Shown: piece after piece, positions 43,970-52,879 of the stretch
Numbering within the stretch: the first letter of the stretch is position 1
How the letters are laid out: every line of letters begins with the position of its first letter
Source of the DNA: Holophagae bacterium
GTDB lineage: Bacteria > Acidobacteriota > Holophagae > Acanthopleuribacterales > Acanthopleuribacteraceae
Direction: 5' to 3'
Assembly (NCBI GenBank): GCA_030429565.1
Contig: JAUIFE010000022.1
Coordinates: 1-64,000, forward strand
DNA length: 64,000 bases
Notes under the pieces: model-generated
Told to the model about the DNA's origin: nothing
The model's input: the letters and a program-made list of their open reading frames with translations, nothing else
Databases searched by the model: none
Translations under genes and position numbers: made by a program

Positions 43970-44720
43970 CGCAAGCCGGGCGCCTTCGGCAGATGTGAGC
44001 TACAGCAATTTAGCGTGACATGAACTTTACCCGCTACCTACAAAACCTTAACATTAAGCCTCTATGCTTCACCCGGCCGTGTGATCGTGCCTTCAATCTC
44101 TAATTTGGTGCCGGCGTTTTCGCTCTCGTGCTCTCGTTTCGTCTGCTTCCCGTTCTTGACATCGCCTTCAAACCGTCCCCACGTAGTGATAGGACGACGT
44201 CCTCCCCATGGTGGAGCAGGGACTTCGTTTACCCAAAAACGCGGCCGGACGGTTTTTGATTTTTTAGGCGGGTCACGAATCGACTCGTGCGTCCCTGTCC
44301 CGCGCAACCGACAAACGGTTGCCGGTGGACTCGAGCCAAAGGCGTAGAACAACGGTTGCCGTGGGTTCAGACGCTCCAACCAAAAAACGGCCGCCCCCGA
44401 ACGGTGCCCTAAAGACGGCGCGACCTAATGGGTTTGTCCCGTGACCGACGCCGAATCTGGAACCCACGGCCCCCACCCCGAACGCGGGGAATCGGGGACA
44501 TTCGACCTTCATTGCCTGTCACCTAAACGAAGCGATTCTTGGCTGCACGTCAACGCAACCTGTTGGACTGCACGGACCCAAAAAAAACGCAACGTCTGTC
44601 TCCCAACGCGGCGCTTTTTTCCAACCCGTTTAGCACCAACACATTGCACAACCTAAGCCGCTCAAATCGACCTCATTAGGTTTCATTGGTCTTGTTTTCG
44701 TTTATTTACGAGGAGCATTC
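43970..44720. other. Intergenic, stem-loop-repeat relative only
   Basis: No supported gene. At 44531-44546 GCGATTCTTGGCTGC matches the arm and loop of the dispersed stem-loop seen at 6099 and 12479, but the second arm is not conserved. GAGGAG just before 44721 is the ribosome-binding site of the next gene. Confidence 0.4.
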
Positions 44721-47492
44721 ATGTTACACGTTCGACGCCTCATTGCTTGGGGTGCCTTGATCTTTCTATGTCTGGCGGCCACGCTTAAGGCAGATACCGA
44801 AAAGTATCGGCTTACCTGGCGCGCCAATCCAGCCACCACGATGGTGGTCGGTTGGGTCACAACCAGCGGCAACAATGCGACGGTTTATTACGACACCGTC
44901 GACCACGGAACCAACACCAGCCAATACACTTACAGTCGTGCGGCCGATGTCACGGTTTCCGAAAAAGGGATGACCCACCAATTCGCCCGTTTGCAAGGGT
45001 TGCAAGCGGACACAGCCTACTACTTTGTGGTACGCGACAGCAACAGCACCAGCCAACGCTTTTGGTTTCGCACCGCGCCGGCCGACGACAGCAGCTTCAC
45101 CGTCATCGCGGGCGGTGATTCGCGCAACAACGACGCCGTCCGCCGTCGCGCCAACCGCATGGTGGCCAAGCTACGTCCCTTGTTCGTGATGTTCGGTGGC
45201 GACATGACCGACGCCGACAGCAACGTTCAGTGGCAGAACTGGCTCGATGACTGGCAATACACGATTGCCGCCGACGGCCGCATGTTCCCAATTGTGGCAG
45301 CGCGTGGTAACCACGAGCGTAGCAACGCGGTCATTCAGGAGATCTTCGATACGCCGCACAGCCGCAACTACTACGCGCTGACCTTCGGCAACAACATGCT
45401 GCGCACCTACACGCTGAATTCGGAAGATACCGAAGGCGGCAACCAAGCGAGCTGGCTGGCGAGTGATTTGGCGGCCAACCAAAACGTGACTTGGCGCGTG
45501 GCACAGTACCACAAACCGATGCGCCCGCACGTCGGCTCGAAATCCGAGGGCTGGGACGAGTACGATGCCTGGGCCGGCTTGTTTTACGATCAAAAAGTAC
45601 AACTGGTGGTCGAATGCGACTCACACTGCGTCAAATCCACCTGGCCGGTCCGACCCAGCAGCGGTTCCGGTAGCGATGAAGGTTTTGTACGCGACGACAA
45701 TAACGGCACGGTTTACGTCGGCGAAGGCACCTGGGGCGCGCCGTTGCGCAGCGCCAATGATGGCAAAAACTGGACGCGCAACTCGGCCAGTTTCAACCAG
45801 TTTAAATGGATGCGTGTCGCCACCGGCGGCATCGACATCAAAACGGTGCGCTACGACAACGTCGACAGTGTTGGTTCGGTTTCGGATAACAACCCCTGGG
45901 CCGAACCCAGCGGCATCGATATTTGGCAACCGTCCAACGGCGCCGTGATTACCATCGAAAACAACAACATCAGCCTACCGGTGGTTTCGATTACGCAACC
46001 CCAAAACGGCCAATTCTTCGACCAAGGCGAAACCGTCGCGATTGCCGCCGACGCGAGCATCGACAGCGGCGCCGTCACCGCTGTTCGTTTCTACGTCAAC
46101 GGCTCCCAAATCGCCGCGGACACCAGCGCGCCTTACCAAACCACCTGGACGGCGGCCCAAAGCGGCAACTTCCAAATTCGCGCGGTCGCCTTCGCCGACA
46201 ACGGCGAAAGCCGCGACGACAACGTCACCATCTCGGTTGGCGTAGCAACGCTGACACGCCGCGTGGCGCAAAGCAGTGACGACGCCGAGGAACGCAGCGA
46301 CGGCAGCATGTATCGCGACAGTTCCGACCTGGAGCTGATCCGCGACGGTACACGCGAGCAAACGGTCGGTATTCGTTTCACCAACCTGACGATTCCGCAA
46401 GGGGCCACCATCGACAGCGCCACGATTCAGTTCGCGGTTGATGAAACCAGCAGCGAATCCACCAACCTGGTCATTTTCGGCCAAGATGCCGCCAACGCAA
46501 GCAGCTTCTCGAGCAGCAACGGCGACATCAGCGACCGCCTGCGCACCAGCGCCAACGTGGCCTGGTCACCGGCGGCGTGGAGCAGTACCGGTCAAGCCGG
46601 TGCGGCGCAACGTACGCCCGACCTCAAAGACCTGGTTGCCGAAGTGGTCGCCCACCCCAATTGGCAGTCCGGCAACGCCATGGTCTTTTTGATTGAAGGC
46701 GAAGGCCGTCGCGTAGCCGAAGCCTACGACGGCGATTCATCCAAAGCGGCGGAACTGACGGTAACCTTCGGCGGCGGCGATAACCCACCGGACGACAGCG
46801 TCTTGCAAAATGGCGATACACGTTCGAATCTGGCAGGCGACACCAATAGTGAAGTTTTCTACCGCTTTGAACTGCCCGCCGGTGCCACTAACTTGCGCAT
46901 TGCCATCAGTGGCGGCAGCGGCGACGCCGACCTGTACGTGCGCCGCGACCAACCGCCAACCACCAATAGCTACGACTACCGACCCTACCTCAACGGCAAC
47001 AACGAAACGGTGAATGTGGCAAGCCCGACGGCGGGCACCTGGCACCTGATGTTGCGCGGCTACCAAAGCTACAGCGGCGTCGCCCTGACGGCTTCATGGG
47101 ATACCGACGCCGGCGGTGACGGCGGTGACGGTGGTGACGGCGGCGACGGCGGTCAGTCCTACGAAAGCAATACCTCCGCCAACATTCCCGACAACAACAG
47201 CAGCGGTGCTTCGACAACCATCGATGTGACCCACAGCGGCGACAGCGGCACGGTTACGGTGGCGGTCAACATCAGCCATACCTACATCGGCGATCTCAAC
47301 GTGCGCCTGGTTGCACCGGACGGCACCTACTGGGTGCTGCACAACAACAGCGGCGGCTCGGCTAACAACATCGTGCAAACCTACACGGTTGACGCGAGCG
47401 GTGTGGCGGCCAACGGCACTTGGCGACTGCAAGTCGTCGACAACGCCCGCTACGACACGGGCACGATCAACAACTGGTCGCTGACGTTCTAA
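44721..47492 (+). CDS. Secreted multidomain metallophosphoesterase (purple acid phosphatase-like)
   Basis: 923 residues. Signal peptide (to LKA~24); FN3-like N-terminal domain of purple acid phosphatases (~28-118, YRLTWRANPATTMVVGWVT); calcineurin-type phosphoesterase (~125-350) with metal motifs IAGGDSRNND, MFGGDMTDAD, AARGNHERSN, AQYHKP and ECDSHCVKST (the last replacing the usual GHxH, so one ligand is altered); Ig-like domain (~425-510); a beta domain (~515-700, TRRVAQSSDDAEERSDGSMY); pre-peptidase C-terminal domain (~710-800); a (GGD)n linker; and a P/Homo-B domain (~820-923). The last two modules are common in secreted enzymes as processing or binding domains. Likely an extracellular phosphatase or nucleotidase. 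Confidence 0.88.
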   Translation: MLHVRRLIAWGALIFLCLAATLKADTEKYRLTWRANPATTMVVGWVTTSGNNATVYYDTVDHGTNTSQYTYSRAADVTVSEKGMTHQFARLQGLQADTAYYFVVRDSNSTSQRFWFRTAPADDSSFTVIAGGDSRNNDAVRRRANRMVAKLRPLFVMFGGDMTDADSNVQWQNWLDDWQYTIAADGRMFPIVAARGNHERSNAVIQEIFDTPHSRNYYALTFGNNMLRTYTLNSEDTEGGNQASWLASDLAANQNVTWRVAQYHKPMRPHVGSKSEGWDEYDAWAGLFYDQKVQLVVECDSHCVKSTWPVRPSSGSGSDEGFVRDDNNGTVYVGEGTWGAPLRSANDGKNWTRNSASFNQFKWMRVATGGIDIKTVRYDNVDSVGSVSDNNPWAEPSGIDIWQPSNGAVITIENNNISLPVVSITQPQNGQFFDQGETVAIAADASIDSGAVTAVRFYVNGSQIAADTSAPYQTTWTAAQSGNFQIRAVAFADNGESRDDNVTISVGVATLTRRVAQSSDDAEERSDGSMYRDSSDLELIRDGTREQTVGIRFTNLTIPQGATIDSATIQFAVDETSSESTNLVIFGQDAANASSFSSSNGDISDRLRTSANVAWSPAAWSSTGQAGAAQRTPDLKDLVAEVVAHPNWQSGNAMVFLIEGEGRRVAEAYDGDSSKAAELTVTFGGGDNPPDDSVLQNGDTRSNLAGDTNSEVFYRFELPAGATNLRIAISGGSGDADLYVRRDQPPTTNSYDYRPYLNGNNETVNVASPTAGTWHLMLRGYQSYSGVALTASWDTDAGGDGGDGGDGGDGGQSYESNTSANIPDNNSSGASTTIDVTHSGDSGTVTVAVNISHTYIGDLNVRLVAPDGTYWVLHNNSGGSANNIVQTYTVDASGVAANGTWRLQVVDNARYDTGTINNWSLTF

Positions 47493-47637
47493 ACCGCGCG
47501 GCGGCCAACCCATCGCAAGATGAAAACAGCCGCCGCACAGAACCGGCCGGCGTGGAACCCTTTCCGCGCCGCGCCGACAACGCCTGTCGCGACCAGCGAC
47601 GCACCGGTCGCGACGGCGTTTTTCGAGGTAGCTGTTT

Positions 47638-48546
47638 ATGTCTGCAAAAACAATGACGGCCCCCACGGCCGCCCTCCCCGCCCTTTCGCTGCAACGCTGG
47701 AACAACGACGCGACGGTCACCTGGCTGCTGCGTTTCATGTGCAGCGCGGTGTTTCTGGGCCGCGCCTGGCAGTTCCTACGCTGGGACGCACCGCTGCGCA
47801 CCCTTTTCTGGAAACAAGCTTGGATGGAAACGCCCGTTCGCCTGCTGACCGGCATGACCTGGGAACAATACGTCACCAGCCCAACCACCGACTGGGTGTT
47901 GCAAGTCGCGACACGCGGCATGGGTGTGGCCATGCTGATTTGCGCGCTACTGTGCTGGACGATTTCCGGCAAGAAACGCAGCCACCACCTGGCCATGATC
48001 GGCGGTGCGCTGATTTTGGCGTTCACCTTCGCGCTTTATTTCCTGGGGAAAACCTACCAAATCGGCATGGGCATTGAGCACAGCCTGCAATGGGGCGCAC
48101 CGCTTTTCTTGGCGGCCTGGCTGGCGGGCGACGGGTTCAACAAACGTGCACTCGTCCTGCTCTACGTCGCCGCCGCACTCACCTTCATCGGCCACGGCCT
48201 TTACGCCTTCGGCTACCACCCCCAGCCAGGCAGCTTTGTCTCCATGACCATGCGCTGCTTACCCATCAATGAAAGCGGCGCGCGAACCTTGTTGGTCACC
48301 GCCGGCGTACTCGATTTTGTCGCCGCCGCCGCGTTACTGGTGCCGCGCCTGCGCACCGCCGCCTTGGTTTACATGGTGATTTGGGGATTCCTGACGGCGC
48401 TGGCCCGTGCGGTCGCCTACTTTCAATTCGACGCCCTGGTCCCCTGGCTTGACGGCTGGGTTCACCAAACGGTGTATCGCTTGGTCCATGGCGGCTTACC
48501 GCTGGTATTGCTGCTGTTATGGCAACGCCGGGACAAACAAAATTAA
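47638..48546 (+). CDS. Uncharacterised multi-pass membrane protein
   Basis: 302 residues with about eight hydrophobic helices (e.g. GVAMLICALLCWTI, IGGALILAFTFALYFLG, LVLLYVAAALTFIGHGLYAF, GVLDFVAAAALLVP). Distinctive conserved-looking polar stretches (GRAWQFLRWDAPLRTLFW, GHGLYAFGYHPQPGSF) suggest a defined family, possibly DoxX-like in general layout, but I cannot name it. GAGGT lies 8 bases before the ATG. Confidence 0.7.
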   Translation: MSAKTMTAPTAALPALSLQRWNNDATVTWLLRFMCSAVFLGRAWQFLRWDAPLRTLFWKQAWMETPVRLLTGMTWEQYVTSPTTDWVLQVATRGMGVAMLICALLCWTISGKKRSHHLAMIGGALILAFTFALYFLGKTYQIGMGIEHSLQWGAPLFLAAWLAGDGFNKRALVLLYVAAALTFIGHGLYAFGYHPQPGSFVSMTMRCLPINESGARTLLVTAGVLDFVAAAALLVPRLRTAALVYMVIWGFLTALARAVAYFQFDALVPWLDGWVHQTVYRLVHGGLPLVLLLLWQRRDKQN

Positions 48547-48553
48547 GCATGCG

Positions 48554-48579
48554 GGACGCGGCCGTCATACGCCGCGTCC
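48554..48579. terminator. Hairpin between convergent genes
   Basis: GGACGCGGC-CGTCATAC-GCCGCGTCC (9-bp perfect stem, extendable) lies between two convergent stops at 48546 and 48591. There is no strong T tract, so a bidirectional terminator is only likely. Confidence 0.5.
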
Positions 48580-48590
48580 GCGCATCCCGT

Positions 48591-50333
48591 TTAGCGTTGC
48601 GCCGGCGTGTACCAAATCGGTGAGGTCCAGGCGCGTTCTTGGATTTCTTCCGGTTTGTCGGTGCTTAGCGGCGATTGTTGATCATCGTAGTAACTCCAGC
48701 GTTTGACCGGCGTTTCCAGCACGCGCACGTAATAAAACGCGCGTTGGTTTTTATCGAATTGCGGATCGGTCCAAGTGCCGCTCAGTTCGCAGGCGCCGCC
48801 TTTGCCGGCGACCACCACATCGGCAAAAACCTGCTCTTTGACTTCGCCCTGATCGAGCCAACCTTTGACGATTTGCAGGCGATCAAGCGGCGCTGAATCG
48901 GTATCGCAATAAGCCCACAATACAAAAACGGGTTGCCGGCCGTCATGGGGCGGCTCGGGCAGATCGGCCCCCATGGTGACGCCCTGGCTATAACAGTAAT
49001 GAACCATGTCCGGGCGACGGTGGGCCTTGGGGTCGAGATCCCAGCCGGCAAAAAACCGCACGCGTAAGCGGGTACCCGAGGTGGCGTAGGTCTCGCGTCG
49101 GCGCAAGGCCTCGAAAATCGCCGTGCGCGAGTTGGCGGTAGCCCACACGGCGGTCAGCGCGCCGGGGTTGTAGTGCGGGTTATCGGTTAAGCGCTCGGGA
49201 ACGGTGTTGTCGCGAATGGCGTGATGCCCTTGGTACGAGGATTCCACGGTTCGCCCCGCTGTGCCGTTATGGGTCCCGCTATTCCCTACGAAACCCTGTT
49301 TGAACGGGTTCACCCCCAACCTGTCTTCGTGGGCCAATCCCCGTTTGAGCCCTTCGCGCAGGTAGCCGGCGTTGGCGTCATCGTGGTTACCGCTCGGCCC
49401 GCCGACCAACAGCGCACCGGGTTCGAGCAATTCAAAGTCGGCATCGGCGTCATTGCCGCCAAACGCAGTGTGGGTTTCCGAAGCACCCTTGGTTTGCATG
49501 ATCTCGCCCAAAGGTTCATTGACAAGTCGCTGCCGAGCCCAATTTTGGTCAATCGGTTGACCGTCGCTTGAGTGAGGTGCATAGAGTAAGCCGCCGCTTT
49601 GGTTGGCGCCGAGCGGGATGGCGATGACGTCACCGCCACCGCGTGCGCGAAACGCTTCCATTTGTGCCCAAAGCGCCTCCGGCCGGGAAAACCGACGCGC
49701 GTCCCACGGCAACAAAGGCGCCTGATCTTCAAAGATCACGCTGCGATGCAGGCTCGCAAAACCGTTGGGCACCTTTTGCGCAAAACTCCACTGGTAACCG
49801 ACAAAAGCGGTAAAGTCCTCATGGGCATCGGCCGCGTCAGCGGCGGCGACAATTTCCGCCCAGACGGCGGCGACGCCGGCGATGAAATCAGCGTCATCGA
49901 GTTGTTCGGAAGACACCAACTCACCGGTATAGAGGTGGTTATCGATGCCCTTGCGCAAACGTGCCGAGCCCTTGCGAAACTCCCGGGCGATCGCGGAATG
50001 GAAGTGACGGTTCCGTTTGTCAAAGATGGCGGACATCAGGCCGAAGAGCTCGGCGCGATCCGTAACGGCAACAAAATCGAGCGGGTTCTCCAATTGAACG
50101 TGACCCAAAACGGTGTGTTTGATTTTTTCACCGCGCGCAAAGCGATAGACGTCGCCGGGGCGATTCATCGTCAACAGCGCCGCGGCGTCAAGCGAGTAAG
50201 CAGTGTGCAGGTGCAGGTCGCCAAAGTAAACCGATTTGGGTAACTGAGGTTTGGCCGGCGACCCAGCGGCAGTTTGCGCAAAAGCCGACATACAGCAACA
50301 GAGACAACTCAATCCGATCAAAATCGTTTTCAC
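48591..50333 (-). CDS. Secreted DUF3604 (PHP-like) protein
   Basis: 580 residues from GTG 50333 (AGGAG 7 bases upstream). Signal peptide (KTILIGLSCLCCCMSAFAQ). The mature part begins KSVYFGDLHLHTAYSLDA, the PHP-like metal motif (HxHxxxS-D) that opens DUF3604 proteins, followed by FVAVTDRAE, GYQWSFAQ and AIPLGANQSGG. The C-terminal half holds the conserved GHHAIRDNTVPERL, AIFEALRRRETYATSGTRLRVRFFAGW and LDRLQIVKGWLDQGE typical of the family. These proteins are predicted metal-dependent hydrolases of the cell envelope; the substrate is unknown. Confidence 0.88.
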   Translation of the reverse strand: MKTILIGLSCLCCCMSAFAQTAAGSPAKPQLPKSVYFGDLHLHTAYSLDAAALLTMNRPGDVYRFARGEKIKHTVLGHVQLENPLDFVAVTDRAELFGLMSAIFDKRNRHFHSAIAREFRKGSARLRKGIDNHLYTGELVSSEQLDDADFIAGVAAVWAEIVAAADAADAHEDFTAFVGYQWSFAQKVPNGFASLHRSVIFEDQAPLLPWDARRFSRPEALWAQMEAFRARGGGDVIAIPLGANQSGGLLYAPHSSDGQPIDQNWARQRLVNEPLGEIMQTKGASETHTAFGGNDADADFELLEPGALLVGGPSGNHDDANAGYLREGLKRGLAHEDRLGVNPFKQGFVGNSGTHNGTAGRTVESSYQGHHAIRDNTVPERLTDNPHYNPGALTAVWATANSRTAIFEALRRRETYATSGTRLRVRFFAGWDLDPKAHRRPDMVHYCYSQGVTMGADLPEPPHDGRQPVFVLWAYCDTDSAPLDRLQIVKGWLDQGEVKEQVFADVVVAGKGGACELSGTWTDPQFDKNQRAFYYVRVLETPVKRWSYYDDQQSPLSTDKPEEIQERAWTSPIWYTPAQR

Positions 50334-51191
50334 GGTTCTTCTCCTGAGACACGGCACGCGTTCCCATGTGTCAAATCAAAAGCCAAGTTCATTCACAGAA
50401 AAAAGCGGCGCGCGAGCCAAGCAAAATCGCACCAACAGACGGCGCACCGAGGAAGGCTACAGCTCGGACGACAGCGGCCCACCTCCGTTTCGCGGAGGCA
50501 GCACGGTTAAGCCCCTGAAAATGCCCCAAATCAAGGTTTCACCCTTTGGGCCAGCCCAAAAGGGCGTTCGACTCTGACTGTTGCAACACCACCATACAGC
50601 CAAAGGATCCATACCGAAAGCTGTAATCGATCCTTCTACCCACCTCATTCTAGAGCGGCTGCCATTGACCCGCCCTCGTTTGGGAGGGGAACGGTCAATT
50701 GGTGCCTGTCCTCGTTTGGCACGGGTCCTCATTCGGCACGGCGATTGTTCGAAGCTTTCCTAGCTCAATTGGTGCCTGTCCCCATTCGAAGCTTTCCTCC
50801 CCATTAGAAGCTCCCATTCGAAGCTTTCCTCCCCATAAGAAGCTCCCATTCGAAGCTTTCAATTATGCCTGTCCTCGTTTGGGATGGGAGGTTTCAATTG
50901 GTGCCTGTCCTCGTTTGTTGAGCCCAAGCAGGTGTTCCCCAATGCCCATGTTGAACTTAGCCCACAACATGGGATGTCCTAGGATGCACAAAGTAGTTCG
51001 CCACGAAGTATGCCGATTCTTGTTACTTCTTGCAGACTCCTCCTATTAGCAATGCCTGTCATCAATTAGATACAAAAAGGTCAATGCGCAGGTGTCACCA
51101 CAAACCACAGGTGTTTGTAGCCTACGTGTATCCAATCGGCAAAGGCTCAGATCGCCCCCAGCCAAGAAAAAAACTCTCTCATCCGAATAAC
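50334..51191. repeat. Repeat-rich spacer: GGTGCCTGTCC elements and a 32-bp tandem repeat
   Basis: TCAATTGGTGCCTGTCC occurs at 50695, 50765 and 50894, with a variant (TCAATTATGCCTGTCC) at 50859 and a partial copy near 51053. A 32-bp unit starting CATTCGAAGCTTTCCTCCCC is repeated in tandem at 50783 and 50815, with a third partial copy at 50847. Small hairpins flank the stretch (CCTCCGTTTCGCGGAGG near 50481). 'GGTGCCTGTCC' motifs are, from general knowledge, common near REP-associated or IS200-like transposases, but no transposase is present here. Confidence 0.7.
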
Positions 51192-51662
51192 TTAACGCAA
51201 ATAGTGCGCCTGGTTTTGTAGGTAAACCCCGAACAAGGACGGCGTCATTAGAAATATGATTTGGGCGAAGGCCATCGGCAACGCGCGATTCCCCATATCG
51301 GTAAAACCGTCGACAAACCCGCCGCTAAAAAGGACCAACAACACAAAAAGAGCGTACAAAACCCAAAACACCACAATAACCCACTTCCGAAGCAAGAGCA
51401 TTCCCACTGCAAACACCGGAAGGAGAATGGCGCCACCACCATACACCAACAAATAAGCCAAAAACCGATAAGGCTCATCGCGCAGCTTGCTGGGCGGATG
51501 CACAATCCATGTAAGGCAAAAATAAGCAAGAAGCACCGCCACTAGGGCGGTAATAATCTTGAGCATAAACAAAAGAAGCCGGGCGGCCAGAGAAGGGCCG
51601 GCATTGCGTTGTATTGGTGCAACCAAACCACTAAAAACCACCCCAAACCAAGGTTTGCCCAT
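51192..51662 (-). CDS. Small membrane protein, candidate immunity for the LD-transpeptidase-like effector
   Basis: 156 residues with about four transmembrane helices (IITALVAVLLAYFCLTWIV, LAYLLVYGGGAILLPVFAVGML, WVIVVFWVLYALFVLLVLFSGG, AFAQIIFLMTPSLFGVYL). No family recognised. The start at 51662 has GGAG 9 bases upstream; an internal ATG (51566) just before the first helix is an alternative. It lies 100 bases downstream of the mini-Rhs effector gene on the same strand, the place of an immunity gene, and polytopic membrane immunity proteins are known for envelope-acting toxins. The role is inferred from position only. Confidence 0.5.
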   Translation of the reverse strand: MGKPWFGVVFSGLVAPIQRNAGPSLAARLLLFMLKIITALVAVLLAYFCLTWIVHPPSKLRDEPYRFLAYLLVYGGGAILLPVFAVGMLLLRKWVIVVFWVLYALFVLLVLFSGGFVDGFTDMGNRALPMAFAQIIFLMTPSLFGVYLQNQAHYLR

Positions 51663-51762
51663 TTAATTCAGCTCCAAAGAAAGTTACGTCATGATTGACC
51701 TAACACCAAACCCAGCTCTAGAATCGCATAAAAAACGCCGTATCCACCTACAATCACGACGC

Positions 51763-52524
51763 TTACCACGCAGGCACCGAAGGGTTGGATGGATACCGAA
51801 TTTGGAGCTTGAGCGGATGCTTCGCTAACTTAAACAATGAGAAAAAGCGATTATTATGCCCACATAGGTCGATACAGCCTCGCGAGCCAGGTTCCGCGCC
51901 TCCGTGGATAAAAAAGTTAGTTCGGATCACGCCATTTGGTCCTTCTACTCTTTGCGGTGTTATCGACACCCTAAAATCACCCCATGATTTGCGGCCACCG
52001 GGCCAATAACCACGACCCCAGCGCGATTTCTCTTTCTGGTAAATGTCTAGATCATCAAACGCCCGAATATCGAGAGGATCGATTTGATACCAACCTTCAG
52101 GCACCGGCCCTACATTCCAGGTCCATTGTTCATCGGGTTGGGTGCGACCCAATGAATCGAGATTTCCTGAGACCGCCGGCCACTCAATAGCCACCCCATC
52201 TTCTCTCAGCCAGCTCAATGCCGCGCCGTCAAAACGGATTAATTCTTTTTCTCCGACGAGTCGCTCAACGTGGAAAAGCGGCTGCATAAGACGCCCAAAC
52301 CCCTTAAACTGAATAACATCCATCTCAGAAACGCCTTCATTATAGACCCACTTCTCACCTATTTCGAACCATTCCTCACCGTTCGGATCAATGCCGTTGA
52401 TGCTGTTGTTCCCACCATAAGAGTAAGGATTTACAAATTGTCGCTCAGGATCGATAACAAGAAAACGAGCCGCCAAGTTACCCACAAAAATTAAACTAAA
52501 GAAAAATAAGACTAGAGCTTTCAA
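51763..52524 (-). CDS. Secreted mini-Rhs effector: signal peptide + Rhs terminal strip + L,D-transpeptidase-like domain
   Basis: 253 residues. Residues 1-19 form a signal peptide (MKALVLFFFSLIFVGNLAA); residues 20-50 are the same Rhs end-strip as in the protein of 9043-9843 (RFLVIDPERQFVNPYSYGGN then NSINGIDPNGEEW). The C-terminal domain has the DUF2778/YkuD-type catalytic block: GPVPEGWYQIDPLD, WGDFRVSITPQRV, then FFIHGGAEPGSRGCIDL, with catalytic Cys in SRGCIDL and His in FIHGG. Related Tlde1-type effectors attack or edit peptidoglycan peptides in rival cells. The domain between (~50-130) is unassigned. It is followed on the same strand by a four-helix membrane protein that may be its immunity factor. 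Same format as the first mini-Rhs, different payload. Confidence 0.75.
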   Translation of the reverse strand: MKALVLFFFSLIFVGNLAARFLVIDPERQFVNPYSYGGNNSINGIDPNGEEWFEIGEKWVYNEGVSEMDVIQFKGFGRLMQPLFHVERLVGEKELIRFDGAALSWLREDGVAIEWPAVSGNLDSLGRTQPDEQWTWNVGPVPEGWYQIDPLDIRAFDDLDIYQKEKSRWGRGYWPGGRKSWGDFRVSITPQRVEGPNGVIRTNFFIHGGAEPGSRGCIDLCGHNNRFFSLFKLAKHPLKLQIRYPSNPSVPAW

Positions 52525-52828
52525 AAAACCACCTCGGTCAAATCAGAAGGCCTATGATATCAAATTCGCGCACCTGAATTCTCACAGGGAATCTTTTGTT
52601 GGCAAAGACATATCACTTTCCTTTGCACCCTTCTTCGCATTTGCTTCAGCAAAGTATTGTGGAATAGCCAGTTAACTAGACCGCCAAACTCCGGTAGCGA
52701 CCCTCAATTCAAAACAGGAGGCCTTTCGTCTCCACAATCGCATTTTTCCGGAGGCACTCTTCTCAGCGCTGGTTTTGCCAACCGTGCTCAGGTGGTTGGG
52801 TTTGTCAGTTCGGTTGGCCCATAACTTA
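52525..52828. other. Intergenic, nothing recognised
   Basis: Low-GC spacer upstream of the mini-Rhs effector gene, presumably with its promoter. No ORF or repeat supported. Confidence 0.4.
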
Positions 52829-52860
52829 AAAAGGCCCCTCGCGATGAGGGGCCTTTGCTT
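52829..52860 (-). terminator. Terminator of the PA-domain M4 protease gene
   Basis: Minus strand AAGGCCCCTC-ATCGC-GAGGGGCCTT followed by TTT, 20 bases after the stop at 52880. It may also work in the other direction (GCTTTT). Confidence 0.85.
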
Positions 52861-52879
52861 TTATGGGGTTTGGATTGGT

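Noticed and set aside
50783..50860. Regularly spaced repeats resembling a CRISPR array
   Set aside because: The units are directly adjacent (32-bp tandem, no unique spacers), there are too few, and no cas genes are present.
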